Of a stretch of 64,000 bases of DNA, positions 15,836 to 24,709 are shown piece after piece. Below the pieces are notes generated by a model. That model made no database searches and was not told the origin of the DNA. It saw nothing but the letters and a program-made list of their open reading frames with translations. Source of the stretch: Pseudanabaena mucicola str. Chao 1806. Lineage in GTDB: Bacteria > Cyanobacteriota > Cyanobacteriia > Pseudanabaenales > Pseudanabaenaceae. Made by a program: the position numbers and the translations under genes. Position 1 is the first letter of the stretch; every line of letters begins with the position of its first letter. Where the stretch lies: NCBI RefSeq assembly GCF_030323025.1, contig NZ_CP097329.1:4466341-4530340 (forward strand), read 5' to 3'.

Positions 15836-15880
15836 CAAAGTATTTGTATCGCTAATTTTAATAAATAGCCCACCAAGTTT

Positions 15881-16363
15881 ATGATAATTGAAATTCCCGA
15901 ACCACTTAAAACATTGGTGACTTTTGCTCACCCCATTCTCATGATCCTGACCCTAATTTTGGCATTGTATGCAGGTTATGTTGGGTGGCAATACCGCAGA
16001 ATTCGTAGTACTGAGGGTGATGAAAAAAAAGCGCTAATCTCCAAAAAATATAATCTCCTCCATCACAATCTAGGTTCGATATTCTTATTGTTAATGGTGG
16101 CAGGTGCGATCGGTGGTATGGCTGTGACTTATAACAACAATGGGAAGTTGTTTGTGGGAGCACATTTGATTGCTGGCTTAGGACTCACTTTTTTAGCTGC
16201 ATTATCAGCAGCACTAGCGCCTATACTTCAACAGGGTAAGGAATGGGCGCGGAGTACCCATATAGCAGTGAATACTGTATTAGTTGGCATTTTTGTATGG
16301 CAAACCCTAACAGGCTTTGAAATTGTCCAGCGAATTCTCGAACAAATGTCTAAAGCTTCATAA
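15881..16363 (+). CDS. DUF4079 membrane protein
   Basis: 160 aa with four predicted membrane helices (about 15-32, 65-85, 93-115, 127-145). The His residues in TFAHP, LLHHN, VGAHL and STHIAVN lie in or beside helices, consistent with a small haem- or metal-binding membrane protein, but this is inference. DUF4079 is found in cyanobacteria and algae and has no assigned role. A strong hairpin follows its stop and is shared with the convergent yajQ-like gene. Confidence 0.8.
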   Translation: MIIEIPEPLKTLVTFAHPILMILTLILALYAGYVGWQYRRIRSTEGDEKKALISKKYNLLHHNLGSIFLLLMVAGAIGGMAVTYNNNGKLFVGAHLIAGLGLTFLAALSAALAPILQQGKEWARSTHIAVNTVLVGIFVWQTLTGFEIVQRILEQMSKAS

Positions 16364-16397
16364 CAAAAAAGCGGCACAATGCGCCGCTTTTTTGTTA
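16362..16397. terminator. Bidirectional terminator
   Basis: AACAAAAAAGCGGC ... GCCGCTTTTTTGTT hairpin with T runs on both strands, lying between two convergent genes. Confidence 0.9.
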
Positions 16398-16886
16398 ACG
16401 GTAGTTTGTGAATTGGAGAGCGAGGGGAAAGTCTTCACCTTTGACGAGTTGGATAATTGCTTGAAGTTCATCCTTTGATTTGGAAGTGACTCGCAAAGCA
16501 TCACCTTGAATTGATGCTTGAGCTTTAGGGAAACTATCACGGATGGTTTTAGAAAGTTTTTTGGCTTGATCTTGCTCAATACCACGCTTGAGTTTAATCT
16601 TTTGGGTGACACGATTACCGCTAGCAGATTCGATTTCGCCATAGTCAAAGATTTTTAGGGATAGGTTACGCTTGATTGCTTTAGATTGCAGCACATCGAC
16701 AACTGAGGTAAGTGTCATTTCACTATTAGTTTTGATAGTTATGAGTTCTTTCTCAAGTTCAACTTCTGTATTTGTATTTTTTAGGTCATAGCGACTAACA
16801 ATTTCACGGCGAGTTTGATCGATCGCATTCACAAGTTCTTGATGATCAAAATCACTAACGATGTCAAAGGAGTAACTGGAAGCCAT
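16395..16886 (-). CDS. yajQ: YajQ-family nucleotide-binding protein
   Basis: 163 aa, the standard length. Family marks are the start [22 protein letters not shown], the segment [12 protein letters not shown], and [22 protein letters not shown] with [26 protein letters not shown] at the end. The two half-domains are a swapped ferredoxin-like pair. Members bind nucleotides, and some bind cyclic di-GMP; the role in cyanobacteria is unclear. ATG at 16886 starts the conserved region. Confidence 0.92.
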   Translation of the reverse strand: MASSYSFDIVSDFDHQELVNAIDQTRREIVSRYDLKNTNTEVELEKELITIKTNSEMTLTSVVDVLQSKAIKRNLSLKIFDYGEIESASGNRVTQKIKLKRGIEQDQAKKLSKTIRDSFPKAQASIQGDALRVTSKSKDELQAIIQLVKGEDFPLALQFTNYR

Positions 16887-16980
16887 AGATTTATTTTAGT
16901 TATTTTAGATTTTATTAATCACAAAGCAGCAGGAGCCGCCATGTTTGCGTCCCCAATCCTACCAAAAAACGGTATAGCTA

Positions 16981-17033
16981 AATGGTTTGTGGAAGCCCAC
17001 CCCGAAGAGGCAGGGCTTCCACAAACCATTTAG
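16981..17033. repeat. Inverted repeat near gene end
   Basis: AAATGGTTTGTGGAAGCCC ... GGGCTTCCACAAACCATTT, a hairpin just after the aldo/keto reductase stop. It may stop transcription from the - strand gene, though no clear T run follows. Confidence 0.6.
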
Positions 17034-17043
17034 GATTGTTATA

Positions 17044-18171
17044 CTATTCCCAGAGCCGCCGACCTTCCTCACCATGCAAACGATCATGGGTATCCCTCAA
17101 AAGTCTAGGGATTTCCAGATTTTCGGGACATCTCGGCAAGCAGTCGCCACAGTCAGTACAGCGAATGGCTTTATTTCCCGGAAACCAATGTCCTGCATTC
17201 TCAAACATTTTATAGCGATATTTCCCAAAATCCACCATATCAAAACCGATCGCTAAATTTCGCAGCCTGAGAACTTCAGGAATATTAATACCTTCGGGAC
17301 AGGGTAGGCATTGATAGCATTGCGAACAGAGATCGTTTTCTAAAATTGTATAGCGGCGATTCATGCAATCGATAACTGCGGATTCTAATTCAGACATCGG
17401 AGCATCATTATCCCATGCGTCCTGATGGGAATCTACTTCTCTAGGATTAGCTGCCCCAAGACTGAGGGTATGGATACGCTGATCACTCAGCAAAAAGCGA
17501 TCGCACATATATAAAGCTGTATATGGATAGCAAACACCTGATAGCTCTTCGGAAGGGGTATAAAGCATCCCACCTTTATCCGATGGCGAAATAATAAATA
17601 CCCCCATATCTTGTTCATGAGCAAGTTGTACCGCAGGTGCATTACGCTGATTGAAGTAATAGTAATGGAGATTAACGGACTCAAATAAGTTAGTACGAAT
17701 CGTGTCTAAAATTACCTCAAGTGAACCATGGGTAGAAAAGCCTACATGCCTAATCATTTTTTGATCGACAGCTTCCCTAACTGCTTTCATACATCCATTG
17801 GGATCTTTCACAAGATCGAGATGTTCATATAGATTAATCCCATGAATATCGAAGTTATCAATATAGTCCACATTCATTTTTTTGAGGGACTGTTCGATTT
17901 GTCGATGCATAGAGTCTGCATCTTTGATAGGACTAATTTTGGTAGTCAGATAAAAGCGATCGCGTTGCTTACTAAGCCCATTTCGCATAGCCTGACCAAT
18001 AAATTCTTCACTCTTACCATATCCCTGTGCTGTCTCTATATGGTTAATGCCAACTTCTAAGGCGTGCCAAATCGTTTTTTCTGCATTCGTCGCAGATTCT
18101 AAATAACGCATTGCTCCTAAGGAGAATACGGACAAAAGCATCTCAGTTTTGCCAAAACGACGATAGCGCAT
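17044..18171 (-). CDS. Aldo/keto reductase with C-terminal ferredoxin domain
   Basis: 375 aa from ATG 18171 (MRYRRFGKTEM); an upstream ATG at 18213 adds 14 unconserved residues. Residues 1-280 form an aldo/keto reductase barrel (HIETAQGYGKSEE with the catalytic Tyr; LTTKI with the Lys; DIHGIN). The C-terminus carries 4Fe-4S type cysteine clusters (CSQCYQCLPCPEGINIP and CTDCGDCLPRCPENLEIP). This fusion is common in bacteria; electrons may enter through the clusters. Substrate unknown. Confidence 0.88.
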   Translation of the reverse strand: MRYRRFGKTEMLLSVFSLGAMRYLESATNAEKTIWHALEVGINHIETAQGYGKSEEFIGQAMRNGLSKQRDRFYLTTKISPIKDADSMHRQIEQSLKKMNVDYIDNFDIHGINLYEHLDLVKDPNGCMKAVREAVDQKMIRHVGFSTHGSLEVILDTIRTNLFESVNLHYYYFNQRNAPAVQLAHEQDMGVFIISPSDKGGMLYTPSEELSGVCYPYTALYMCDRFLLSDQRIHTLSLGAANPREVDSHQDAWDNDAPMSELESAVIDCMNRRYTILENDLCSQCYQCLPCPEGINIPEVLRLRNLAIGFDMVDFGKYRYKMFENAGHWFPGNKAIRCTDCGDCLPRCPENLEIPRLLRDTHDRLHGEEGRRLWE

Positions 18172-18280
18172 AGTTAATTTATTAAATTTGCTAATTTTAT
18201 AGGAATGACGCAAAAATGATGGAAAATCGTTATTTTAAATTCATAAATTGAAGTATAGCTTGGTATTTCCTGCAACAGAT

Positions 18281-18375
18281 TTAGGACTTACGCATTGGGT
18301 AGATGTGGTGCGGGCTTCGCCCGCACCACATCTACCTCAATCCTAAGAAATTCGTTCGGTTTGCGTAAGTCCTAA
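18281..18375. repeat. 95-bp MITE-like element with TTAGGACTTACGCA ends
   Basis: Perfect terminal inverted repeats TTAGGACTTACGCA / TGCGTAAGTCCTAA enclose a second hairpin GATGTGGTGCGGGC-TTC-GCCCGCACCACATC. A reduced 42-bp relative is at 39121-39162. No coding potential. Lies between two genes of the same strand. Confidence 0.75.
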
Positions 18376-18451
18376 AATATTTGAAAGCTTGACGAAGCTA
18401 TGCTTTCAAATATTTCTCTGGGTTTCTAAGTCAGCGCTTTGCGCTGTAATT

Positions 18452-19027
18452 CTAAAGCGCGTGAATCACATTGGTAACTACACCCCAAATATGGAGATCG
18501 GTATGTTCATCGATCTCAATGGGCTTAAAAGCTTCATTTTCAGGCATGAGCCATAGTTTATCTCTAACCCTACGAATTCTTTTTACCGTTAATTCTCCAT
18601 TTACCACAGCGATCACAACTTGACCATTGGTAACTTCAATCGAGCGATCAACAATCAACATATCATTGGGATGAATCCCTGCATCAATCATTGATTCCCC
18701 AACCACACGCACCAGATATGTGGTTTCAGGATGTTTCACCAGATGGCGATTGAGATCGATATTATCATCCACATAGTCTTCGGTGGGGGCAGGAAGCCCT
18801 GCTGCAACTGGGTTGAGATAGAGAGGCAAGCTCACCTTAGTCTTTCTTTCGGGTTTGAAGATGGATTGAACCATCGTTCCTAATTCGATTTCTTGGCTAC
18901 CTCCAGCCAAAGCTGCTAAAATTTCATCAGCAATTCTGATCGGTAGCCTTACCGCTTTAGTCGCCTCGCCATATTTCCCTGTTCCTTGGGGACGACCTGC
19001 ACCTATACGTTTTCCTCCTCGTGGCAT
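18452..19027 (-). CDS. umuD: UmuD-like S24 peptidase
   Basis: 191 aa from ATG 19027 (MPRGGKRIGAGRPQGTGKYG); the longer frame to 19198 has an unconserved leader. The N-terminus is a basic DNA-binding-like stretch. The Ala-Gly self-cleavage site is in NPVAAGLPAP, the active Ser in VVGESMIDAG and the Lys in NGELTVKRI. UmuD proteins cut themselves on RecA filaments and join UmuC in error-prone repair; no umuC is adjacent. The longer basic N-terminus than E. coli UmuD also allows a role as a LexA-like regulator. Confidence 0.8.
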   Translation of the reverse strand: MPRGGKRIGAGRPQGTGKYGEATKAVRLPIRIADEILAALAGGSQEIELGTMVQSIFKPERKTKVSLPLYLNPVAAGLPAPTEDYVDDNIDLNRHLVKHPETTYLVRVVGESMIDAGIHPNDMLIVDRSIEVTNGQVVIAVVNGELTVKRIRRVRDKLWLMPENEAFKPIEIDEHTDLHIWGVVTNVIHAL

Positions 19028-19062
19028 CTGATTTTCTCCAAGTACATTACAAACGCATGAAA

Positions 19063-19090
19063 TGTGTACACTTATCAATAAAAGTATACT
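19063..19090. promoter_or_regulatory. Palindromes upstream of the UmuD-like gene
   Basis: GTGTACAC (19063-19070) and AGTATACT (19083-19090) lie 36-63 bp upstream of the chosen start, where an operator for a damage-response repressor would be expected. Neither matches the known cyanobacterial LexA box well. Tentative. The rest of 19028-19464 holds a long hairpin (19139-19181) and nothing else recognisable. Confidence 0.3.
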
Positions 19091-19138
19091 CAAAAAATGG
19101 CAGCTTATTAGTAATTTTGCCCCATAAGCCTTATAGCC

Positions 19139-19181
19139 AAAAAGCAGAAGAGAGTTGCGGCGCAACTCTCTTCTGCTTTTT
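19139..19181. terminator. Long perfect hairpin, possible terminator or repeat
   Basis: AAAAAGCAGAAGAGAGTTGCG / CGCAACTCTCTTCTGCTTTTT with a one-base loop and T runs on both strands. It stands in a 437-bp gap between divergent genes, so it is more likely a mobile palindrome than a terminator for either. Confidence 0.5.
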
Positions 19182-19464
19182 GGGCTGAGGCAGAACATTT
19201 TGGTTGCGTTTTACAAATCCCTTCAGGAATTTTCCAACGAATCATGTAACATCAGAAACATATTGCGATCGCTACTACAGGTCTTTGCGCCAAATAAAAA
19301 CTGACTTTTTGCTACAAGCATTACAAATTTGAGTTTGAATGTGGGTAGTGGCTTAGGAAATATGGGTGACACACAATCCGTATTCACTAAAATGCTGCCA
19401 TCTTTGGCACTACCGTATAAGTGAAAGAATTATAAGTACGACATTTAGTTAGACATGGTAAAAG

Positions 19465-20583
19465 ATGCAAGATCGAGACGAATCCACGCAGTCCAAGATT
19501 CTCGAAAAAGAATCAGTAAAAAAATTGAAATTTGCCAAGAATAGTGGATTTCAGGTAGAACTAAGACGACGGGTTGACGAACTTTTTCAAAACAGTAATC
19601 TCAAAGAGCGTGATTGTCCCCAAATGTACGCAAAGACAGCGACCCTGTTAATTGGCTTTTTGGGAACCTATGCAGCCTTAATTTTTTTAGCCCAGACATG
19701 GTGGCAGGTTTTTCCTCTATGTATCCTCATGGGTGTAATCATCGCAGGTATAGGGTTTAGCATTCAGCATGATGGCGCTCATCGTGCCTATTCCAATTCG
19801 CTATGGATAAATAAACTCATGTCGATGAGTCTTGATCTCATCGGTGGTAGTTCCTATATTTGGCATTGGAAACATGATATTTTACATCATACCTACACTA
19901 ATATTGCTAGCTATGACATGGATCTGGAAGTGGGAATGTTTGGAAGGCTTTCTCCATCTCATCAAAAGCTTCCATTTCACCGTTGGCAGCATTATTACCT
20001 ATGGCTGTTATATGGTTTTCTGGCAATCAAGTGGCATTTTTTCGATGATTTTAATAACTTGATCACGGGCAAAATTAGCGATCGCAACTATCCTCGCCCT
20101 AGAAATAGTAATTTAGTAATCTTCTGTGCTGGTAAGCTAACATTTCTGACGATTGCGTTTGTGATTCCCTCACTATTTCACTCATTTTGGCTTGTTTTAG
20201 CTAGCTATAGTCTCATCGCATTTACCCTAGGGCTTTTGCTAAGTGTCGTCTTCCAGTTAGCTCATGTGGTGGAAGAAGCAGATTTTCCTATTCCTGATGA
20301 AGAGACCTGTTTAATTGAGAAAGATTGGGCAATTCATCAAATCGAAACTACAGTAAACTTCTCTCGCAACAACCCATTTCTAACTTGGTTGCTCGGTGGT
20401 TTAAATTTTCAAGTCGAGCATCATCTCTTCCCCAATATTTGCCATATCAATTACCCTGAGATCTCCAAGGTAGTTGAGCAAACCTGTCAAGACTATGGGG
20501 TGAGATATAACTATCACCGTTCCTTCTGGGCGGGTTGCCTCTCCCACTTCCATTGGTTACGCCGTATGGGAACTTCTTTCTAA
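19465..20583 (+). CDS. desD: Front-end fatty acid desaturase, delta-6 (DesD) type
   Basis: 372 aa. Integral membrane di-iron desaturase that inserts a double bond into membrane lipid acyl chains. The three His boxes are clear: HDGAH (102-106), HHTYT (141-145) and QVEHH near residue 312; a Gln opening the last box is characteristic of front-end desaturases. Overall order and spacing resemble the Synechocystis delta-6 enzyme. Four hydrophobic segments surround the boxes. The exact regiospecificity is inferred. Monocistronic, followed by a terminator shared with the porin gene. Confidence 0.88.
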   Translation: MQDRDESTQSKILEKESVKKLKFAKNSGFQVELRRRVDELFQNSNLKERDCPQMYAKTATLLIGFLGTYAALIFLAQTWWQVFPLCILMGVIIAGIGFSIQHDGAHRAYSNSLWINKLMSMSLDLIGGSSYIWHWKHDILHHTYTNIASYDMDLEVGMFGRLSPSHQKLPFHRWQHYYLWLLYGFLAIKWHFFDDFNNLITGKISDRNYPRPRNSNLVIFCAGKLTFLTIAFVIPSLFHSFWLVLASYSLIAFTLGLLLSVVFQLAHVVEEADFPIPDEETCLIEKDWAIHQIETTVNFSRNNPFLTWLLGGLNFQVEHHLFPNICHINYPEISKVVEQTCQDYGVRYNYHRSFWAGCLSHFHWLRRMGTSF

Positions 20584-20588
20584 CAGAA

Positions 20589-20665
20589 CTGATGTTACAT
20601 AGGTGAAACGATCACTGTAACATCAGCTTTAAGACAAAATAGCCGTATATTGCACGGCTATTTTT
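20589..20665. terminator. Two hairpins between convergent genes
   Basis: CTGATGTTACA / TGTAACATCAG (20589-20626), then AAAATAGCCGT / ACGGCTATTTTT (20637-20665) with T runs on both strands. The second is a good bidirectional terminator for desD and the porin gene. Confidence 0.8.
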
Positions 20666-20686
20666 GATTTAATTGAAATTACTGGT

Positions 20687-22513
20687 TTAGAAGGTGAAAG
20701 TAGTACGTAGAGTGAAGCCCCAAATTGGCTCTGGTGTACCGACATCGGGATTAAGTACTACATAAATGTCAGGGGTGATACTAATATTCCGATTGAATCT
20801 ATGTGTGTAAAAGACCTCGATCAACCAAGGGGTATTAAGATCTTTACCTCTAGGGTCATTACTGCTGGTGACATAGGGAGGAATTGCCACTAGAATACCT
20901 CCGTGATTGCCTTCCTTAAATAGATCAAAGAATCCTAAACTTAGAGCTGCATTGATAACATTGGCAGTAGTACCCCTGTTCAAATTTAGGGCGGATGTAG
21001 TCGAGAACCATCCACCTAAACCAACTTTGGGAAATATTCTCCAATCAAACTGACCACCAAAACTATCAGCAATGGTAGGTGTGTCGAAACCAAAGGCAGC
21101 TGTTGCGAGATTAGTACCAGTAGGTCCCGAGAAACTAACTCGTCCAGCTAAATCTGGATCATTAGGAATAGTCCCACTCCAATATTTGTGGATAAAGTTT
21201 AAAGAACCACTAAACTGCTCTGAAGGCTTAAAGGTGAGCTGTGTAGCGATCGTACTGCTGCCGCCAAATAGTCCTAAAGAACCAGAACCAGCTTTACTAG
21301 CTTGAACATCACTGGCAAAGTAGCCAGCATGGAGTTGCCATTGATCACTAAAGCGATAGGCAGCACCGATACCAGTATCCGTAAATCCAGGTCGGAAAAT
21401 TACAGGGTTAAAGAGACCATAAGCAGTGTTGGGAACAGAAGTTCCATTACGCAGAGGACTGATTACAGGGAAAAAGTCAAAGGGCTGTAGTCCCAAAGCT
21501 GAGATCCAGATGGTTGCTTGTTCGCCAACAGGGAAGCGATAGAAGAGTTGACCAACAGCGAAAGTATTTGCTGCTTTAGTGGCAGTAGATCCATCAAGAG
21601 CAAAGTTAGCTATATTACTAGCATTCGTCGCATTACCACCAACAACATTAGCAGTTGACGGAGAGTTGTTTGTGCCTACATTGACGCTCAACAAATCTTT
21701 TCCAGTAAAACTGGTATTAAATCGAAGATTTACAGAATAAGCAAATAATAAATTACTGCTTCTATTCCGACCATCAGTGGCTCTTGTGCCATTAGTTGCG
21801 ATCGCTCCTAGCAAAAAGTTGGCTGAACCCAACAGTTTTGTAGTGGTAGAAAATTGTTGTTCTTCGATTTTTGCTGTTTTTGCTTCAAGATTGTCAACTC
21901 TTCCCCTAAGTGCGGCTAGCTCAGAAGCAAATTCTTCTTGAAGTTTTTTCAAGGTAGCGAGATCTTCTTTGCTAACCTTGTCAGCTAGCCCTGCGGAGAT
22001 GATTTCATTGATCTTGTCTAATGCAGTATTCAAACCTGCGGCAAATTCGTAACGAGATAAAGCCTTTTTGCCCCGATAGGTACTGTCGGGATAACCAGCT
22101 ATCACTCCATAGCGTTCTATCAATGATTGAAGTGCTGTAAATGCCCAGTCAGTTGATTTGACATCCGTAAGTTGTGATACAGAAGTAACTGCTGCCAATT
22201 CCGAGTTTTGAGAAGGCAGCTTTGCATTGGCATCAGAAAGCTGGGTGACAGGAACTACGAGATCATCTTGCTGTGATGCTGCTGGTAATGGAGATTGTAA
22301 TCCTACTCCTGAAACATTAATTACATCATCAATTTGTAATGGCTTACTAGCAGATGTCTTGCTATCTGCTAGTTTAGGGATTTCTGTACTAGTGAACTGT
22401 CTATTCTCTGCAACTTTCTTAACTTCATTAGCATTAACTGATGAAGTACTAGTGAGCGCAGCTACTAGCAAGATGGGAAATGATAACGCAAATTTTTGCG
22501 AAGCCTTGGACAT
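20687..22513 (-). CDS. SLH-OprB outer-membrane porin
   Basis: 608 aa from ATG 22513 (MSKASQKFALSFPILL), which begins a signal peptide; an upstream ATG at 22579 adds 22 residues before it. Domains in order: signal peptide (1-30), linker, SLH domain (about 130-190, DVKSTDWAFTALQSLIERYGVIAGYPDSTYRGKKALSRYEF split around the repeat), coiled coil (205-245), then an OprB-type beta-barrel ending in a Phe (FTLRTTFTF), the outer-membrane assembly signal. These cyanobacterial proteins bind cell-wall polymer with the SLH domain and let ions, including iron, through the outer membrane. Confidence 0.92.
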   Translation of the reverse strand: MSKASQKFALSFPILLVAALTSTSSVNANEVKKVAENRQFTSTEIPKLADSKTSASKPLQIDDVINVSGVGLQSPLPAASQQDDLVVPVTQLSDANAKLPSQNSELAAVTSVSQLTDVKSTDWAFTALQSLIERYGVIAGYPDSTYRGKKALSRYEFAAGLNTALDKINEIISAGLADKVSKEDLATLKKLQEEFASELAALRGRVDNLEAKTAKIEEQQFSTTTKLLGSANFLLGAIATNGTRATDGRNRSSNLLFAYSVNLRFNTSFTGKDLLSVNVGTNNSPSTANVVGGNATNASNIANFALDGSTATKAANTFAVGQLFYRFPVGEQATIWISALGLQPFDFFPVISPLRNGTSVPNTAYGLFNPVIFRPGFTDTGIGAAYRFSDQWQLHAGYFASDVQASKAGSGSLGLFGGSSTIATQLTFKPSEQFSGSLNFIHKYWSGTIPNDPDLAGRVSFSGPTGTNLATAAFGFDTPTIADSFGGQFDWRIFPKVGLGGWFSTTSALNLNRGTTANVINAALSLGFFDLFKEGNHGGILVAIPPYVTSSNDPRGKDLNTPWLIEVFYTHRFNRNISITPDIYVVLNPDVGTPEPIWGFTLRTTFTF

Positions 22514-23025
22514 TATAAAGAGTTCCTCACATGATGAAAAAATTACTGAGATTTTGTCGATTAAATGAGCATTAATCACAAACTCATAGTTAGTTTTTAC
22601 AAATAATTACAAATTAGCTTATGAGTAGAAATGTTTAACTTCTTAAACAAAATCTCATGGTCGGTTTTGAGATTAATTTCTCACTTTGAAATTAAGCCCA
22701 GATTGAAATTTATACATAAGATCAATTAACACTCATAAATACGTGTAGATATCGTAGTATTTATAAATACTTGCATAATCCTGAAACAAAAATCAAGTAT
22801 ATTGCTTTACTTTTAAAGATTCATTTTCAAGATTTTGAGACAGAAATAACTTTTTTGGTAGTACGTAATACAATTACAAGAAACTAAAATATGATTAAGG
22901 AAATATGGCACTGCCTAATTTCTAGATAATTGAAAGTAATTAATCAAAAAAATAAAAATTGATTAATTTGATTAATCCAGTTATATACAGAATTTGTTGA
23001 TTTGTTAATCATTTTTATTGAAAAG
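22514..23025. other. Long AT-rich intergenic region upstream of the porin
   Basis: 512 bp without a gene. It is very AT-rich and contains many short direct and inverted repeats (for example ATAAATACGTGTAG...AGTATTTATAAATAC at 22734-22770). It should hold the porin promoter and a long untranslated leader; no specific site is identified. Confidence 0.4.
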
Positions 23026-23856
23026 TTAGCGGATTTCAAAACCTAAGTTATGAAGGATTGCAGTCAAGCGATCGCGTCCACCAAGAGCCGCCGCATTCGC
23101 AACTCTTGCCGTGGAATGGGTTGACCAATCACTATTTACGCCTGTCTGTTGTTGCTGATAGAAATTTGTCATGATGCGATCATATTCAGTGATCGCTTGT
23201 TCTTGAACTTCTGTGGAATAGGATTCGCGATGAAGAACTGCTGATTGTCCTAGACGGGGTTTCACAGCAGGAATATTTGCGGGATCGGGATAGCCGACAC
23301 TAAGACCGAACACAGGAAAAACTAGTGGAGGCAAGTTGAGTTCCTTAGCTACAGCTTCAGGATTATTGCGAATTGCGCCAACGTAGACTGTTCCTAAACC
23401 TAAAGATTCGGCAGCAGCTACAGCATTTTGAGCAGCAAGGGAGGCATCGATTGCTCCAGTGAGAAATGTCTCTAAATAATCTAATCCTTCGGAAGTGGCG
23501 TTGCGGGAATTCGCAATATTTCTTGCCCGTGATAAATCCGCAAGCCAGACTAGAAATAAAGGCACTTGGCGAATATGAGCTTGGTTCCGCGCAAGTACAG
23601 ATAGGCGATCTTTGCGTGCGGGATCTTCAACAGCAATCACACTCCATAACTGTAAATTAGATGAACTTGCTGCCGATTGAGCCGCCGCTATTAATGTTTC
23701 TAAAGTGCCATTAGGTAAAGGCTTAGATAAATAGGAACGGATCGAACGGTGGGTTAAGAGATCGCTAATATGGTCATTCCAAAGGAAATCATCGGGAAAA
23801 GCATTGCCATAACGATCATGTAAGAGCGTAATTGGATTAACTGTTGTGGCAGTCAT
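23026..23856 (-). CDS. NADPH-dependent nitroreductase-like oxidoreductase
   Basis: 276 aa, flavin reductase of the NfsA/Frp group. FMN-binding marks: THRSIRSYLSKPLPNGTLETLIAAAQSAASSSNLQLWS (split between residues 34 and 74) and the later LGLGTVYVGAIRNNPEAVAKELNLP with PVFGLSVGYP. It reduces quinones, nitro compounds or free flavin with NADPH. Here it begins the sulfonate region and may supply reduced FMN to the monooxygenase encoded at 44788; that link is inferred. 80 bp separate it from the next gene on the same strand. Confidence 0.85.
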   Translation of the reverse strand: MTATTVNPITLLHDRYGNAFPDDFLWNDHISDLLTHRSIRSYLSKPLPNGTLETLIAAAQSAASSSNLQLWSVIAVEDPARKDRLSVLARNQAHIRQVPLFLVWLADLSRARNIANSRNATSEGLDYLETFLTGAIDASLAAQNAVAAAESLGLGTVYVGAIRNNPEAVAKELNLPPLVFPVFGLSVGYPDPANIPAVKPRLGQSAVLHRESYSTEVQEQAITEYDRIMTNFYQQQQTGVNSDWSTHSTARVANAAALGGRDRLTAILHNLGFEIR

Positions 23857-23936
23857 AGTTTTCTCGTGTAAAAAATTAGTTAGGTGATTGGTGATTGGCT
23901 ATGAATGAATAGATCTTGACTTCACATGCTTTGGAT

Positions 23937-24530
23937 TTAAGCAATGTTCAAAATTAGCTTTGCATTGCTAGGATTATTCTTTTTATTTTGGCGATCGCGG
24001 ATTGCTTCTAGGAAATCTTGCAAGGAGGTTTGCAAACGTAATGAAAGTTCCAGATCGGTAGTTAATTCGGTCTGATTGTGTTTGATTTGTTCTTCTACAG
24101 CAAACACACTATTTAAGATATGCGTAGCACCTAATTCTGTGAGCACAGGTTTGAGGGAATAGTCAATTGCTAAGGAATGCGAACTGGTGTGGCTAGTCGC
24201 TAGAGGCAAAATCACCTTATGGTCAAAAATACCGTTAGGAAGGATATCGAGGAAAGATTTTAATAAACCTGTATAGGCAGCCTTTATGATCGGACTGACA
24301 ATAATGATGCCATCAGCCTCTTCGATCAATTGGCGCGGATATACCAAGGCAGGACTCGCATATCGTCCCAAGGCAAGATCCTCAGCAAGCAGACTACGCA
24401 CTAGTAGGGTATTTATCTGTAACGTAAAGATGTCTAATTGATTTTCTAGTAAATACTTGGCGTAGTTTAAAAGAGAATGTGCTTTACAGGGATGGATTGG
24501 GCTACCACCGATTAAGAGAATCCGAGTCAT
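23937..24530 (-). CDS. SsuE-like NAD(P)H-dependent FMN reductase, copy 1
   Basis: 197 aa flavodoxin-fold protein. The phosphate loop is GGSPIHPCKAHSLL (8-21) and the flavin site SPIIKAAYTGLLKSFLDILP (79-98), typical of SsuE. It gives FMNH2 to a sulfonate monooxygenase. A second copy is at 28599-29129; this one carries a longer, divergent C-terminus (RQNKKNNPSNAKLILNIA) and has lost the usual Thr-Pro before the IYK motif (SPIIK instead of TPIYK), so it may be drifting. Confidence 0.85.
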   Translation of the reverse strand: MTRILLIGGSPIHPCKAHSLLNYAKYLLENQLDIFTLQINTLLVRSLLAEDLALGRYASPALVYPRQLIEEADGIIIVSPIIKAAYTGLLKSFLDILPNGIFDHKVILPLATSHTSSHSLAIDYSLKPVLTELGATHILNSVFAVEEQIKHNQTELTTDLELSLRLQTSLQDFLEAIRDRQNKKNNPSNAKLILNIA

Positions 24531-24587
24531 GAAATAATCCTGTATTTGATGTAGATAAGGGTTCTGCGATTTAATAAAGAACTAAAT

Positions 24588-24620
24588 TTTTTGTGGCGCG
24601 GCGAAGCCGCGCCACAAAAA
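24588..24620. repeat. Palindrome TTTTTGTGGCGCGGC / GCCGCGCCACAAAAA
   Basis: Perfect 15-base arms around GAA, with T runs at both ends. It lies between ssuB and the FMN reductase on the same strand and could attenuate transcription, or be one of the window's GC-cored palindromes. Confidence 0.6.
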
Positions 24621-24709
24621 TTCGATTCCTGATTTTCCTGCATGTCCTTAACGATCTAGAAATAGAGAGACATCCTAATTTCTAGATCGTTAGGTGATGG
24701 TAATGGCTA

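Noticed and set aside
18452..19198. Longer 248-aa start for the UmuD-like gene
   Set aside because: The extra N-terminus is translated from a palindrome and an AT-rich gap; the ATG at 19027 starts the conserved basic region.
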